A stretch of 64,000 bases of DNA from Symsagittifera roscoffensis (lineage: Eukaryota > Xenacoelomorpha > Acoela > Convolutidae), in assembly GCF_963678635.1 (NCBI RefSeq), contig NC_087071.1, positions 18,411,613 to 18,475,612 of the forward strand, read 5' to 3'. The notes beneath the pieces were generated by a model. That model was not told where the DNA came from, did no database searches, and was given only the letters and a program-made list of their open reading frames with translations. Below are positions 10,137 through 20,159 of this stretch, piece by piece. Positions within the stretch are counted from its first letter, which is position 1; each line of letters opens with the position of its first letter. Made by a program: the position numbers and the translations under genes.

Positions 10137-10577
10137 TTCTTTGAATTGAACCAAGTTATCAACTTGCGACTCACATACAAAACAGGCAACTTTGAAAGAC
10201 AGGAGTTTGGCACAAACACCTTCGTCTATTAACCTAATCGTATATTCGGTCACACCGGGTGGAAATTCGATATTGATTACGTTTAAATCCGACTTGAGAA
10301 CTAGATTCTGCTTCTGTCCTTCGGGGCTGTCCGAGACCGAATAGCTAACGTCAACTTCAACCTGTTCTTTGCAACCGATTGGACCACCTTTAGATAGATC
10401 TTTGCATGGCGTGATTTGCAAATCTGCCTCTAAAAGCAGCTTGGTTGGTTCATTGTCCTTGGAGAAGTCTTTGAAGAGAATGTTGTTCAAGGCACTCCCA
10501 GAAGACTGACTACTCACACTGTTCACGTCACACACTCTGTACACGCTACTCGGGAGACCTAGGAGACAACTTCCGCT
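10137..10577 (-). pseudogene. Antisense Eph-receptor ligand-binding-domain-like fragment
   Basis: The minus strand is open from 10577 through the primer site into the LTR (stop at 10085-10083). Its translation resembles the ligand-binding domain at the N-terminus of Eph receptor tyrosine kinases. RVCDV sits near the start, where Eph proteins have an R.Y.VC.V motif. An Asp/Cys-rich middle contains GCKEQ, corresponding to the CKE of Eph receptors. LIDEGVCAKLLSFKV matches the F.D.GAC.ALLSVKV strand pair, followed by a further Cys. There is no kinase, transmembrane or fibronectin part. It lies antisense in the 5' leader of the retrotransposon, so it is either a captured host fragment or a coincidental frame. 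The similarity was judged from memory of the family. Confidence 0.5.
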
Positions 10578-11462
10578 TCAAAGTCGACACTGCATACTCA
10601 AAGCCGACAAGCCAGAAGGCCGACATCACACAAGGCGGAAAGTGGCTTTTTTTGTGGAATCTTTGTGTACTTTTGGACTCAGGCCCCGTGAACTACCTAC
10701 AAAAAACTTGTAAGATCGAACCTGTGCTTTCAACTAACTTTTAGACTCTAATTTGTGCTAGTTTTTTAACCAAAAAAAAGTGCTACTTTTTTGATTATCA
10801 GTGCTATAAAATTACATACGATGTTGTTAATTGCAAACCGATTAAGAACGTACTAGATACCTAATCCTAGTTCATACCCAGTACCCTATTACCCCAGGAT
10901 AATCTCCAACCCAAAAAATTTTGTGAAAAAAAAAATTCAGAAAATTTTCCAAAAATTTTCGCAAAAAAAAAATAAATAAAAATTTTCAAAAAAAAAAATT
11001 TCTCGAAAAAAAAAGTTTTTCCAACTTTTCCCAAAACTTTCACTGACAAAAAAAAAATTTTTTTTTGCCCGAATTTAGAGCAAAATCGGAAAACACCGTT
11101 TTCGTCTCGCCCATTTAACCGTTTTAACCGTCAATCGTGTCGAGCAATTTTTTTGAGTGAATCCCTACCTCGGTTTCCTCCAGTGGTTGGATAAACTTTA
11201 AAAATTTGCTCGGCTCGCCCCGTTTTCGGCCGCATACCGCCGCGACCGTTACTACTACCGTTTCGCCGTAAAATCTTTGAGTTGAACCGATAAACCGTAG
11301 GCGTTAACTTAAATAGTATTGCTTCGAAAACCTTACAAAACCCTCAGCTAAGGGTTCTGAAAGTTCTTATCGTGATAATTTTTTTTTCTATGTGACGACT
11401 TTACATCAACAGACTCCTTAAATTGATTGCCATTAAAACAACCGTATCACTTATCACTCTCA
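10578..11462. other. Retrotransposon leader, no gene seen
   Basis: This is 5' leader sequence of the BEL/Pao element. 10905-11070 is very rich in A and T homopolymers. 11100-11290 is more GC-rich, with repeated CCGTTT/CGACCG words. I see no coding frame. Confidence 0.5.
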
Positions 11463-11639
11463 ATGATGTTCATCATTGCTGCGAGTTCTCTCCATCACTC
11501 CGTAAACACATTACCATTAACTCTACAAAAACGCCTCCACGACACTTTCAAAGCAGTTCCAGGTTTAAGCTTTAATTTGAATGCAAATAACCGGCAAAAG
11601 ACTGTTCAACATCTTTTAAGCAATTCCCCAAATGTATGA
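11463..11639 (+). CDS. Small ORF with hydrophobic N-terminus in the leader
   Basis: An ATG ORF of 58 codons starts MMFIIAASSLHHSVNT and continues with a basic, Leu-rich segment to TGA (11637-11639). The stop overlaps the ATG of the next frame in the sequence ATGA. The two may originally have been one gene later split by a one-base frameshift. Function unknown. Confidence 0.35.
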   Translation: MMFIIAASSLHHSVNTLPLTLQKRLHDTFKAVPGLSFNLNANNRQKTVQHLLSNSPNV

Positions 11640-12028
11640 TAGAGAAAAACTTTATAATTTGGCACGATAACCCACTTACACCAGAAAGTCTGATTAAAAT
11701 TTTAGAAGAGTATAAAAACAAAATATCAGCCATTATTTACGTACACCGTCAAAATACCCCTAATTTTTACGGACGTTTGGTTGAAACAGGAATATTAACA
11801 ATTAATGTGACCAAACATTTAATATCAAAAAGAAAAGCTAGCAATAAAGAATTAATTCGTAAGCTTAAATTAATTCATCCTCCGGCGTTTTTAGAAATAA
11901 AAAATTTGAGAATCATTCGACGTTATTTCCCCAATCTGTCCGAACTTATCAATAAAGTTAAAAGCCGTCGACCAAGTTCAAGGAAAAGAAAAGCAGATAA
12001 GCAAAAGATAATACTTAACTTTTGTTAG
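11636..12028 (+). CDS. Unknown 130-aa ORF in the retrotransposon leader
   Basis: This ATG ORF of 130 codons ends at TAG (12026-12028). It begins MIEKNFIIWHDNPLTPES and contains an amphipathic region (LIKILEEYKNKISAIIYVHR), then a Lys/Arg-rich C-terminus (KSRRPSSRKRKADKQK) that could act as a nuclear localisation signal. It precedes gag by 215 bp on the same strand and is not part of standard BEL/Pao gag-pol. The composition looks like a real protein. I have a vague impression of similar IIWHD-containing predicted proteins in nematodes, but cannot support a family. It may be a captured host gene or an accessory ORF. Confidence 0.5.
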   Translation: MIEKNFIIWHDNPLTPESLIKILEEYKNKISAIIYVHRQNTPNFYGRLVETGILTINVTKHLISKRKASNKELIRKLKLIHPPAFLEIKNLRIIRRYFPNLSELINKVKSRRPSSRKRKADKQKIILNFC

Positions 12029-12225
12029 GCATTATAAACCTTGATTTTTTTTTGATTAGTTAAATTCATCTTTATTTTCAATCTTGTAGTTTGTTGTCCT
12101 TCTGTTCCATAGGCAACGAGAATCGTAGGGGTCTTGCGAGGATCCTCTCGTTCGGTATAGGACGCGGCTACTTGAATTGACTCTAGCTTGACTCCGTCAA
12201 CCGACACTATTTTTGCTCTTATTTA
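12025..12225 (-). CDS. Antisense ORF between leader ORF and gag
   Basis: The minus strand is open for about 66 codons, ending in TAA at 12027-12025. No ATG lies near the start. The peptide (VSVDGVKLESIQVAASY, TPTILVAYGTEGQ) has balanced composition and alternating hydrophobics like a beta-strand domain. It is a second antisense open frame in the same leader as the Eph-like fragment and could be another piece of the same captured gene. I do not recognise it. Confidence 0.3.
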
Positions 12226-12242
12226 GAAACAAATATTTCAAA

Positions 12243-14369
12243 ATGGAGCTTGATCTCGGCCAGAAGCTAAACAAAATTTATCTTGCCAGGAAAGAGTTAG
12301 AAACAAATCTTTTCGATTACCATGCCAAAATTGTGGAATATATAAGTGCGAATGATAGACCAGCTAAAATTGAAACGTACATAGAAAAATCTAGCATTTG
12401 CTTACAAAAAATTATAGAGAAAAATGATGAGCTTAAATCTTTGTCTATGCACAGCAACAACGCTGCAGAAACAATAAATCAACTTGAGTTTTACCTAGGA
12501 TCTACCACTGCAAAACATGACAATGTATTAGGTCTAGCTAAAAATTACTTTCAAATTAAACATCAAGAGGACCAGGTAGCAACTGCACGAACCCCAACGC
12601 CAAGCGAATCCGTCCGTTCCAAGAAACCCCTTTCACAGCGTTCTAAGATTGCATCAATGACTTCGAGTGAGCGTCGAAGAGAAGCAGCCCTTGCAAAAAA
12701 TAGACGCGAGGAAGTTGAACGCCAAGTAGAGGCTAAGCTTCGTTTGAAAAAGCAAGAGATCCAGATTCAGTCGATGAAGGGTCAACTTGATCTTGATGTG
12801 GTTGTAGAGGAAAGCCGTCAAAAGCTAGCTGAAGCAACTATCGAAGAGACTGAATATCTGGAAGACGCCTCTGAAATTTGTGAACTTCGTCGTAGCAGAT
12901 CGAAATTGGCAATGGCCGTTCAGGAGAACCAAACGGAGGAAGACAGGACAAGAAGTTGGGTGAACACTCAATTCCCAACTCAGGAGATAGTTCATCCCGA
13001 GGCGCCAGTCCAAAGTGTCAATCTGGAACCAGCTTCCGAGTTCTTGTCATTTTCAAGTATTGAACCGCCTTTCAGTAGAAATCTGACGATGATTAATAAC
13101 TCACATCCATTTGCTGATTATTTCGAAACCACTTGTATAAACTCACAGAATGTTAACGTCCCTCATACATCAAATACAAGTGCCAGCTTGCCAAATCCAA
13201 AATTAAACAGTACGTATGAGCCACAGGAACAGCTACCTTTGACCAACTTATACAACTACAACCCTTTGATGCAGAGTAGTTTTCATCATTCTAATATCCC
13301 GACGAGCTCAATGCCCATTGCTCAACAAACCTTTTTCCCAAGTAATTCCGCAAATTTTGTGTACTAACCGCTTTTACCAACTAACGTTGGTCCTCTAAAT
13401 CCTCCAACAGTCACCTTCTCCCCTAACTCATATTATGTCACACAGCCATCGAATGTTCAACCGTTCTCTAGCGGAGGAACAACTTTTTATGTCGGTGATG
13501 CTAAAGCTTTAGACGCCGCAATCTATTCAAAACCGCTGATGGCGCCTTATACAAATGAGAAAAAACAATATGGCCCATTTACGTCCTCGAACAGTAAACC
13601 AATCACAAATCAAGATCTAGCTGAAATCTTGACACTGAGCCAGGAAGGTCCCTTGCCTGAATGGAAATTGTCTTCTTCCGACGGAAATCCATTGCAGTGG
13701 CCTGAATGGTTTGGTCAGTTCAAAAGTGCAATCGATGCAAAAGTTTTAAGTGATGATGTCAAATTGACATATCTCAAAACTCTCGTTTCAGGCAAAGCGA
13801 AGAATGCAATTGCCGAATTCGCTTACAGTGGAGTATTCTACAAGGACGCTTTGAAAACTCTAGAGAGGAAATTTGGACAACCACAGATGATTGTGGCAGC
13901 TCATCTTGAAAAACTTTCGAATTTTCCACCTCTCAAAATGCACAATTCAGAAAGCATTATCAGTTTCGCTTCCTGTATATCCAGTCTTGTCGCAGTTTTA
14001 AAATCGTTAGGATATGAGTATGACTTGAAGAGTACATTCGTTTTGAATCAAGTTATTTCAAAATTGCCTCCAAATATGAAAGAGTCATGGTCTCTCCACT
14101 CTGTAAAGAAATGTTGGAGACAGCCAACCGTTTTAGACTTTAATGATTGGCTCCGCGACAAGGCTGAGGCACATGAACTTATGCGTGTGAGTCAGAATAA
14201 GTCACGACCTGAGGAGACTCCAAAGACTGGTTTCCACAAACCACCTACAAAAGTTTTTGCCGCTGCTTCAAAAGTTGAAAAACCAATTTATGCTCCGTGC
14301 CTCCAGTGCAATGGTAAACACCCACTCTGGAGTTGTTCTGTGTTTAAGGAAAAGACCCCAACTCAATGA
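12243..14369 (+). pseudogene. gag: BEL/Pao gag, interrupted
   Basis: The capsid gene starts at ATG 12243. The first ~230 residues are helical and coiled-coil-like, with a Lys/Arg/Glu-rich segment around residues 150-200 (SSERRREAALAKNRREEVER). A Ser/Pro/Asn-rich linker follows. A TAA at 13365-13367 breaks the frame, which then continues unchanged into the conserved BEL/Pao gag region (13640-14200; PEWFGQFKSAID, LKTLVSGKAKNAI and KLPPNMKESW motifs, as in the DUF1759 family). A TGA at 14367-14369 separates gag from the zinc knuckle. Homologous gag pieces exist in the second element on the minus strand at 47.07-48.2 kb. With the stops the locus cannot make full Gag. Confidence 0.85.
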
Positions 14370-15029
14370 GCTCAATTCTCCGCACAAAATAGGTTGTGTT
14401 TTGCTTGCTTTCGACCTGACCACATGTTCCGAAAATGCCCTAAAGCCCGCAAATGCACTAAGCCTGGTTGTGAAAGCACCCATAATGTCTTGTTACATGG
14501 TGCTGAGAACGTTTTCAGCGTAAGGTCTGCAAACAAAGAGTTAAACAATAGCAATAATGCAAGCCATTCGAATTCAAACAGTACCGCCCCGCCGAACCGG
14601 AATAAGCCGCAAACTTCGTCATCGAACGTAGCCGGTTCGTCGTCTTACAAGAAACTAACGGGACTCCTTCCTGTGCTTCAATTGGAAATAAGTTCACACA
14701 CAGATGTGACCACTGCTCTTGTAATGTGCGATTCCTGTTGTACCCACTGATGGGTCTCGGCGGGCCTAGCACAGCGTTTAAAATTAACTGGCCAACAGCT
14801 AGATATTCTGGTAAACGGCTTCAATTCGACGGAATCCGTTCCCACGCAACAAGTCGAAGTGAATGTTTTTGCCAAATTCGACCAACATGAATACTCGCTT
14901 AGGGTTACGCCGTTTGTGAAAGACAGTTTGAGTGTTGGTTCCGAAACCATTGACGTTACCATTCTCCAAGACAGGTTTCCACATCTACAGCCAATTAAAC
15001 CTTTTGTCTAGAACTATTCCGACATTGAG
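14370..15029 (+). pseudogene. BEL/Pao zinc knuckle and aspartic protease region
   Basis: The same frame continues from gag. A CCHC knuckle (CFACFRPDHMFRKC, C-x2-C-x4-H-x4-C) lies at about 14400-14441, followed by a second Cys/His cluster (CTKPGCESTHNVLLH). After a Ser/Asn linker comes the retropepsin-like region, with its active-site Asp at 14730-14732 in CDSCCTH. A TGA at 14748-14750 directly follows. The rest of the protease continues in frame to a TAG at 15009-15011. The catalytic triplet reads DSC rather than the common D(S/T)G. The region matches the DUF1758-type peptidase of Pao elements. Confidence 0.8.
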
Positions 15030-16440
15030 ATGATATTAGGGCAGGATGTCTTTCATGCAATCAAGCCTCTCGAATACTTCCAAGGACGAAATCAAAACAC
15101 TCCTGTCGCTGTCCGTATGCCCATTGGCTGGGTTCTCAGTGGCCCACTTCCATCACCAATTGGTGTTCGAGCCACCACTTTCAAGTGCAATGTTGAAGAC
15201 GTAGCACTTGCTGACCAAGTGAAGAAATGGTACGAGCTAGAGTCGTATGGCACGTTTAAACAAGCTGATCCCCGTTCCTCAGCTGATAAACGTGCACAAA
15301 AAATTCTTGACTCTACCACGATTCATGATGGCAGTCGTTATATTGTCGGAATGCTCTGGGCTGCTGACAATATTTATCTTCCCGGTAACTTTTACGCTTC
15401 GTTAGTCCAGCTTGAGTCTCTTGAAAAGCGTCTAGAGAAAGATTCAAACCTGAAAACTCAATACGCATCAGATATCCGAAGTGATGTCGAGAAGGGTTAC
15501 GTGGTCCCGGTTAGCCCTCACGACTCAAAAAACCGTTCAGACCGAGAATGGTACGTACCGCACCACCCAGTTTTAAATCCGAACAAACCCGGCAAAGTTC
15601 GGCGCGTTTTAAACGGTGCTTCTAGGTTTCACGGCAATCACTGAATAACTCCCTTGTAGTCGGCCCCGATCTGCTTCAGAACCTTTTATTCGTTTTAATG
15701 CGCTTCCGAGAGCACAAATACGCAATTTCCGCAGATATCGAAGGCATGTTTATGCAGGTCGGCTTACTAGAAAACGATCAACGTTCCATGCGTTTTTTGT
15801 GGCGGGAGGACCCCACATCAGATGTGAGTGTATTTCAATAAACAAGGCATATATTTGGAGCGAAAGATTCTCCGACATGTGCTAACTATGCTCTTCGCCG
15901 AACAGCCGTCGATAACCAAGATCGTTACCCCGATGCCGCTTGCGCCGTGCTGAACAACTTTTACATGGATGACTACCTTGGGTCTGTGAAAAACCCAGAA
16001 ACTGCTTTAAGGTTAAGTCGCAGTTTAGTTGAACTGCTTAAGTTGGGTGGGTTTAATCTTACAAAATTTATTAGCAACGTTCCCAGTTTGTCTTCGAAAC
16101 TAAAACCAGCGCTAACAACAGTAAGGAAATTATTACCGCTGCGATTAATCCGGAAACCGCATCGCATGTTCTCGGTCTCAAATGGGACCACGTCACCGAT
16201 ACGTTGGTTGTGAGCAGAGGAGTCAACCGCGAACTCAAAGACTCTGTTACGCAGCGATCGGTCCTTAGTTTTGTGTCCTCGGTGTTCGACCCCATAGGTT
16301 TTGTCGCCCCATATACCGTACGCGCACGTTTGTTATTGAAAGATATCTGGAGATTGAGTGGCCAACAGTGGGACGACCCACTGCCAATTGAGTTGTGCCG
16401 CAGATTCACTGAATGGCACTCTGGCTTGCCAGTTTTAAGG
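15030..16440 (+). pseudogene. pol: BEL/Pao reverse transcriptase, two frameshifts and a stop
   Basis: The N-terminal pol motif ILGQDVFHAI and PIGWVLSGPL at 15040-15150 link protease to RT. RT motifs follow in order: VRRVLNGASRFHG (15596-15636), then a one-base frameshift near 15633, AISADIEGMF (15720-15755), a TAA at 15839-15841 inside a conserved stretch, and the catalytic YMDD at 15962-15973. A second frameshift near 16085 moves to the frame that carries INPETASHVLGLKWD. VFDPIGFVAP at 16285-16315 marks the start of the connection to RNase H. The family copies element RNA into cDNA in cytoplasmic particles; this copy cannot. Confidence 0.88.
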
Positions 16441-16980
16441 CAGCTCAAAATACCTCGTTGCTATTTTGACTTCTCAGTAGATGAGGTTGAGCTGCACATG
16501 TTCGGTGATAGCTCAGTGGACGTTTTCTGTTCTGTAGCATTCCTTCGAGCTCAGAAAAACGCCTGTTCCAAATGTCAACTAGCGTTTGTTTTCGGTAAAG
16601 CAAGAGTAGCCCCGATGAAGATGCTTTCAATTCCGAAGTTGGAACTTCAGGCTGCACTTCTTGCCAGTCGCGTGAAGGATGATATCGAGAAAGCTCTGAC
16701 ACTGAGTATTTCCAAAGTGTTCATGTGGACTGACAGCACAACAGTCCTTCAGTGGTTGAACTCGGCAAGCAAACAGCCCGTGTTTGTAGCCAATCGAGTA
16801 GCCGAGATTCTGGAGTCAACATCAATTGACCAATGGTTCCATGTTTTGAGTGGAGACAACCCCGCTGACACCGGAACTAGAGGTATTACTGCTGACTCCC
16901 TCAAGCAAAGCAGTTGGGTAAACGGCCCTTCCTTTTTGAAAACTTCTGATTGGCCTTTCAATCCAAATAGGGAAGTTACT
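16441..16980 (+). pseudogene. pol: RNase H domain of BEL/Pao pol
   Basis: An uninterrupted part of the frame 16204-18000. Catalytic-type acidic residues appear in LHMFGDSSVDVFCSVA (16494-16542), the ARVAPMKMLSIPKLELQAALLASR signature follows (I give it in part), and KVFMWTDSTTVLQWLNS comes at about 16714-16765, typical of the Pao RNase H. The domain degrades the RNA strand of the hybrid during reverse transcription. Confidence 0.88.
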
Positions 16981-17379
16981 GACAAAATTCGCCTGGATGG
17001 TCCGGTCTACGATCTAAACGAGGGTTTAGATGTCTCTTCCAATTTTCTGTGCACTGCAGTTTCGACTGACTTTGCCTTCCCTTGGGAAGAGTATAGCTCG
17101 TTCTCCAAGATAAAGCGACTGGTCGCATATATGTTGAGACTCTCACCTAAGCATAGACATTTCAGATCACCAGATAAGGCCATAATTGATCCAGCAGAAC
17201 TTGTTATTTCAGAGGAAAAACTTTTGCAACTTTCGCAGTTAGAGTCATTCCCAGCTGAAAGTAAACAATTAGCAGCTGGAAAATATGTGAAAACTTCGAG
17301 CCGTATATCATCGTATTCGCCTTTTATCGGGCCGAACGGTATAATTAGATCTACCGGCCGTATCCAACGTCTCTCTGCA

Positions 17380-18561
17380 ACCGCACTCGAAACTCGCCAT
17401 CCAATAATTTTGGATAGCAGCCATCGCCTAATCCGATTGTTTCTCCGTTTTTATCACATTAAGCATGAACATCAGTCAGTCGACTACCTTCGTTCCATCA
17501 TTCATCAGCAATTTGTAGTACTACGCTTAAGATCTGCACTAAGAGCTATTGAAACACATTGCGTGTGCTGTAGAAAGCGAAAAGCGAAAACCGTTACTCC
17601 AATGATGTCTGACCTTCCCGCGGAGCGTCTAGGTTACCGCCAGCCACCGTTCTCGAACTGCGGCGTCGATTATTTTGGACCATTTCATGTAACCATTCGT
17701 CGATCTTCCGAGAAACGCTGGGGTTTTCTATTTACTTGCTTAACGACTCGCGCAATTCACATTGAGTTGGTTCCATCCATGGACACAAGTTCATGTGTGA
17801 TGGCTATCGAGCGCTTTATTTCTAGGCGAGGAACACCCTCAATAATTTGGTCGGACAACGGAACAAACTTTGTAGGAGCCGAAAAAGAGCTTCTTCTGTG
17901 CATCAAAAATTGGAACGCAGAAGCTCCACTGTCGCTCGTACACAAAGGCATTAAGTGGAAGTATAATCCACCAAGTGCACCACATCAAGGTGGAGCATGA
18001 GAGCGAATGGTGCGCAGTTGTAAGCGTGTGTTTTATGCAATCTTGGGGTCAAGAAAGTTGACTGACGAGATTTTGAACACAACCATGTGCCTAGTTGAAG
18101 GTTCACTAAACGCCCGTCCACTCACTCCCGTTTCTGACGACCCTGATAGTCTTGAGGCTTTGACGCCGAATCATTTCCTCTTAGGTCAGCACAGTCTAAC
18201 GTTTCCGTCTCTAAGGTCGAGTGAAAACTATTCTCACTCTAAGCACTATGCCCGTGCGCAGTCGTACGCAAACGCAATTTGGCAGCGATGGTTAAGTGAG
18301 TACGTCCCTACATTCAATAAAAGAGTTAAATGGCATGCTCCTCCCGAATACTCTTTGAAAACGGGAGATATGGTGTGGTAAGTTGAATCCACTAGCCCTA
18401 GGGGCCACTACCCACTAGCACGCATAACGTCGCTAAACTACGGCAAAGACAACACCGCCCGTTCCGCAAACCTAAGGACAGTTTCCGGAAACTGCACTCG
18501 GCCGCTCGTTAAGCTCGTTCCGGTTCTCGCTCCTTCGGGCGTGGAGGATGTAGGATGTTAA
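17380..18561 (+). pseudogene. pol: BEL/Pao integrase, stops at the catalytic Glu and near the C-terminus
   Basis: A zinc-binding HHCC region (FYHIKHEH... and CVCC, about 17450-17570) precedes the DDE core. Catalytic Asp 1 is at 17668 in GVDYFGPF, Asp 2 at 17854 in SDNGTNF, and Glu at 18001. The TGA at 17998-18000 immediately precedes the Glu, in the GGA-stop-ERM context where the family has a conserved Trp. The C-terminal region (NARPLTPVSDDP, LTPNHFLLG) runs to a TAA at 18379-18381, and the same frame continues to TAA 18559-18561 in the 3' LTR. This enzyme would insert the cDNA and generate the 5-bp AACAT duplication seen here. Confidence 0.9.
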
Positions 18562-19016
18562 TGCTACATAGCATTAAAGTATGAAAGTATAGTATAAAGC
18601 CAGTATAGTTGCTTATCAATATCAGCTATATAGCTCAGCGTATACATAGTGCGTTCCGGGGAGTTCGGCGTGGGTTCGATTCTCACCTAAATCGTTTCAT
18701 TTGAGAATCCTATTTGAGCCGAACCTGACAGAACATAAAATGCTAATATTTTACTCGGTTCAAAATTGGTTTGCAATTGAGTTTCTGTTAATTAAACTGC
18801 GTGAACTAAGTATGAACTCATTGTGAAAAAACACATAAATCACACAAATCAGGGAATGAACAAGCCCACTTTTTAACTAGATACGTGTAATGTTGTTGCT
18901 AATTCCGTGCAATAAAAAATTACTAAAATTCGCCGTTTATTGATTCTCTTGAATTAAACCGATTCTGTTTCCTGTTTTTATAAATTATAAAAAAAGTTAT
19001 AAAAAAGGCCAGAATA
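18556..19016 (+). repeat. 3' LTR of the first BEL/Pao element
   Basis: Copy of 9659-10118 with seven substitutions and one extra A in the A/T run near its end. It supplies the natural stop codon of pol and the tRNA-like block at 18631-18682. It is followed by the AACAT target duplication at 19017-19021. Confidence 0.95.
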
Positions 19017-19138
19017 AACATACAAAACATCACAAAGCAATACTGAGACTTATAAATATCAACAAACATAAAGTCTTCCCAAAGTTCGGGGCAGTTTTTT
19101 GAATTCGTTCAAAGTATAGTTGACTTAGGCAACTTGTT

Positions 19139-19594
19139 TCATTGCTTCATTCTCTTTTGCAGTAAAGAGTCGAATCTGAATGTAGGGTGGCTTGTTACAC
19201 TGTTTTTATTGATTGTGACACACACCCTCCTCATGTTGTATGTTGCTATTCCATATACTCTATTACAGACCCCCAGCTCCTGATCCATAGTTGATTCTTT
19301 GCCAGATTTGGAATCATATATAGGTACGAGTCCAAGGTTTTCAGCATCGTGAATAACAGTATTCCGGATTGTCGATAATGCTTCACCTTCTTTTTCACTA
19401 CGATAGACTTGTTGGGACATTTCAATTTGTCCCAAATCGTTAATTTTCAATAGTTGAAAGCAGGGCTCAAAATAAAGTTTCCCCTTGTAGGATTTTTGGA
19501 ACCAAACAAATCTCCCAATTCTTGTTTGATTTTTTTGAGAACTCGATATGATTGGGACTAGTGTATTTTCTTGAGTACATTTTTTAAGAACAGA
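19139..19594 (-). CDS. Exon-like ORF, unknown protein, 3' end next to the BEL insertion
   Basis: On the minus strand an acceptor-like CTGATCAG (ending at 19595) opens 151 codons ending at TGA (19141-19139). The frame has no good ATG near its start, which suits an internal or last exon. The peptide has balanced composition (RIGRFVWFQKSYKGKLYFEP, GLVPIYDSKSGKESTMDQE, VTSHPTFRFDSLLQK) unlike the AT-driven frames around it. I do not recognise the family. The stop lies only about 120 bp from the retrotransposon insertion, which is therefore in the 3' flank of this gene. Upstream exons were not located. Confidence 0.45.
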   Translation of the reverse strand, partial: SVLKKCTQENTLVPIISSSQKNQTRIGRFVWFQKSYKGKLYFEPCFQLLKINDLGQIEMSQQVYRSEKEGEALSTIRNTVIHDAENLGLVPIYDSKSGKESTMDQELGVCNRVYGIATYNMRRVCVTINKNSVTSHPTFRFDSLLQKRMKQ

Positions 19595-19704
19595 CTGATC
19601 AGATGAAGAGAAATGAGAAAAATGATTTTGAGATTAAATGAAAATGGAAGTAACAAGTATGAGTCATCATGATTTCCATATATAGAAGTAATACCAAATA
19701 AGGA

Positions 19705-19971
19705 ATGTTTTGTATGAAATTTACATATATACCGAAATTACGTAGGCGTGACTTCTCCTATATAAATCCACAATTCTCAGCAGAAATCATTCTTTCCAAT
19801 GGCTGCTGCTATGTGTCAAGCTCTTCCAATTATTCAGATTATTGTAAAAAATTGCTATTTGTTTTCGTTTCCAGTGATTTTTACGAAAAATACATAGTAA
19901 CACATGATTATTGTGTCTCTACCCACAAACTTTTATCTTCTTTGAAAGTTGTAAGTTCCATTTGGTTTTAA
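19705..19971 (+). CDS. Short ORF, uncertain
   Basis: An ATG ORF of 88 codons rich in Ser, Tyr, Cys and Phe. A TTTTTCAG acceptor-like sequence follows at about 20000 and opens another frame. There is no family or promoter, and it may be chance. Confidence 0.2.
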   Translation: MFCMKFTYIPKLRRRDFSYINPQFSAEIILSNGCCYVSSSSNYSDYCKKLLFVFVSSDFYEKYIVTHDYCVSTHKLLSSLKVVSSIWF

Positions 19972-20159
19972 TAGGATTATCCCTTAGCCAAATTTTTCAG
20001 AGATTAGATAACAATGTATACATATATCAAGAAATTGACTGTCTCTACACTTTATACAAACACAGATTCTTTTCAAGTATTGTTACGTCAAGCGGAGCAA
20101 TGTTCAATCAGCTTAGATGAGCTGTTCAACATAACTTATGATGGAAAGGAGCCGAAAAG

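Larger units (their letters stand above)
9659..19016 (+). mobile_element. BEL/Pao LTR retrotransposon, full length but disabled
   Basis: The element is 9.36 kb with LTRs of 460 and 461 bp, a 5-bp target duplication, a primer-binding site, and a single gag-pol reading order of gag, CCHC knuckle, aspartic protease, RT, RNase H and integrase. This order is the BEL/Pao one. Gag-pol ends at a TAA formed by the first bases of the 3' LTR (18559-18561). In-frame stops at 13365, 14367, 14748, 15009, 15839, 17998 and 18379 and frameshifts near 15633 and 16085 mean it cannot make its own proteins. The LTRs differ by seven substitutions and one single-base indel by my count, so the insertion is fairly young. 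The 2.1 kb leader between the primer site and gag is unusually long and carries foreign-looking open frames. Confidence 0.95.

Noticed and set aside
10867-11049. 60-aa Phe/Lys-rich minus-strand ORF in the leader
   Set aside because: Pure A/T homopolymer sequence; not protein-like.
14257-14962. Overlapping ORFs on both strands across gag-protease
   Set aside because: They are shadows of the gag-pol frame and lack start context or homology.
19139-19594. Exon reading as an envelope gene of the retrotransposon
   Set aside because: It lies outside the 3' LTR and the target duplication, is on the opposite strand, and shows no signal peptide or membrane anchor.
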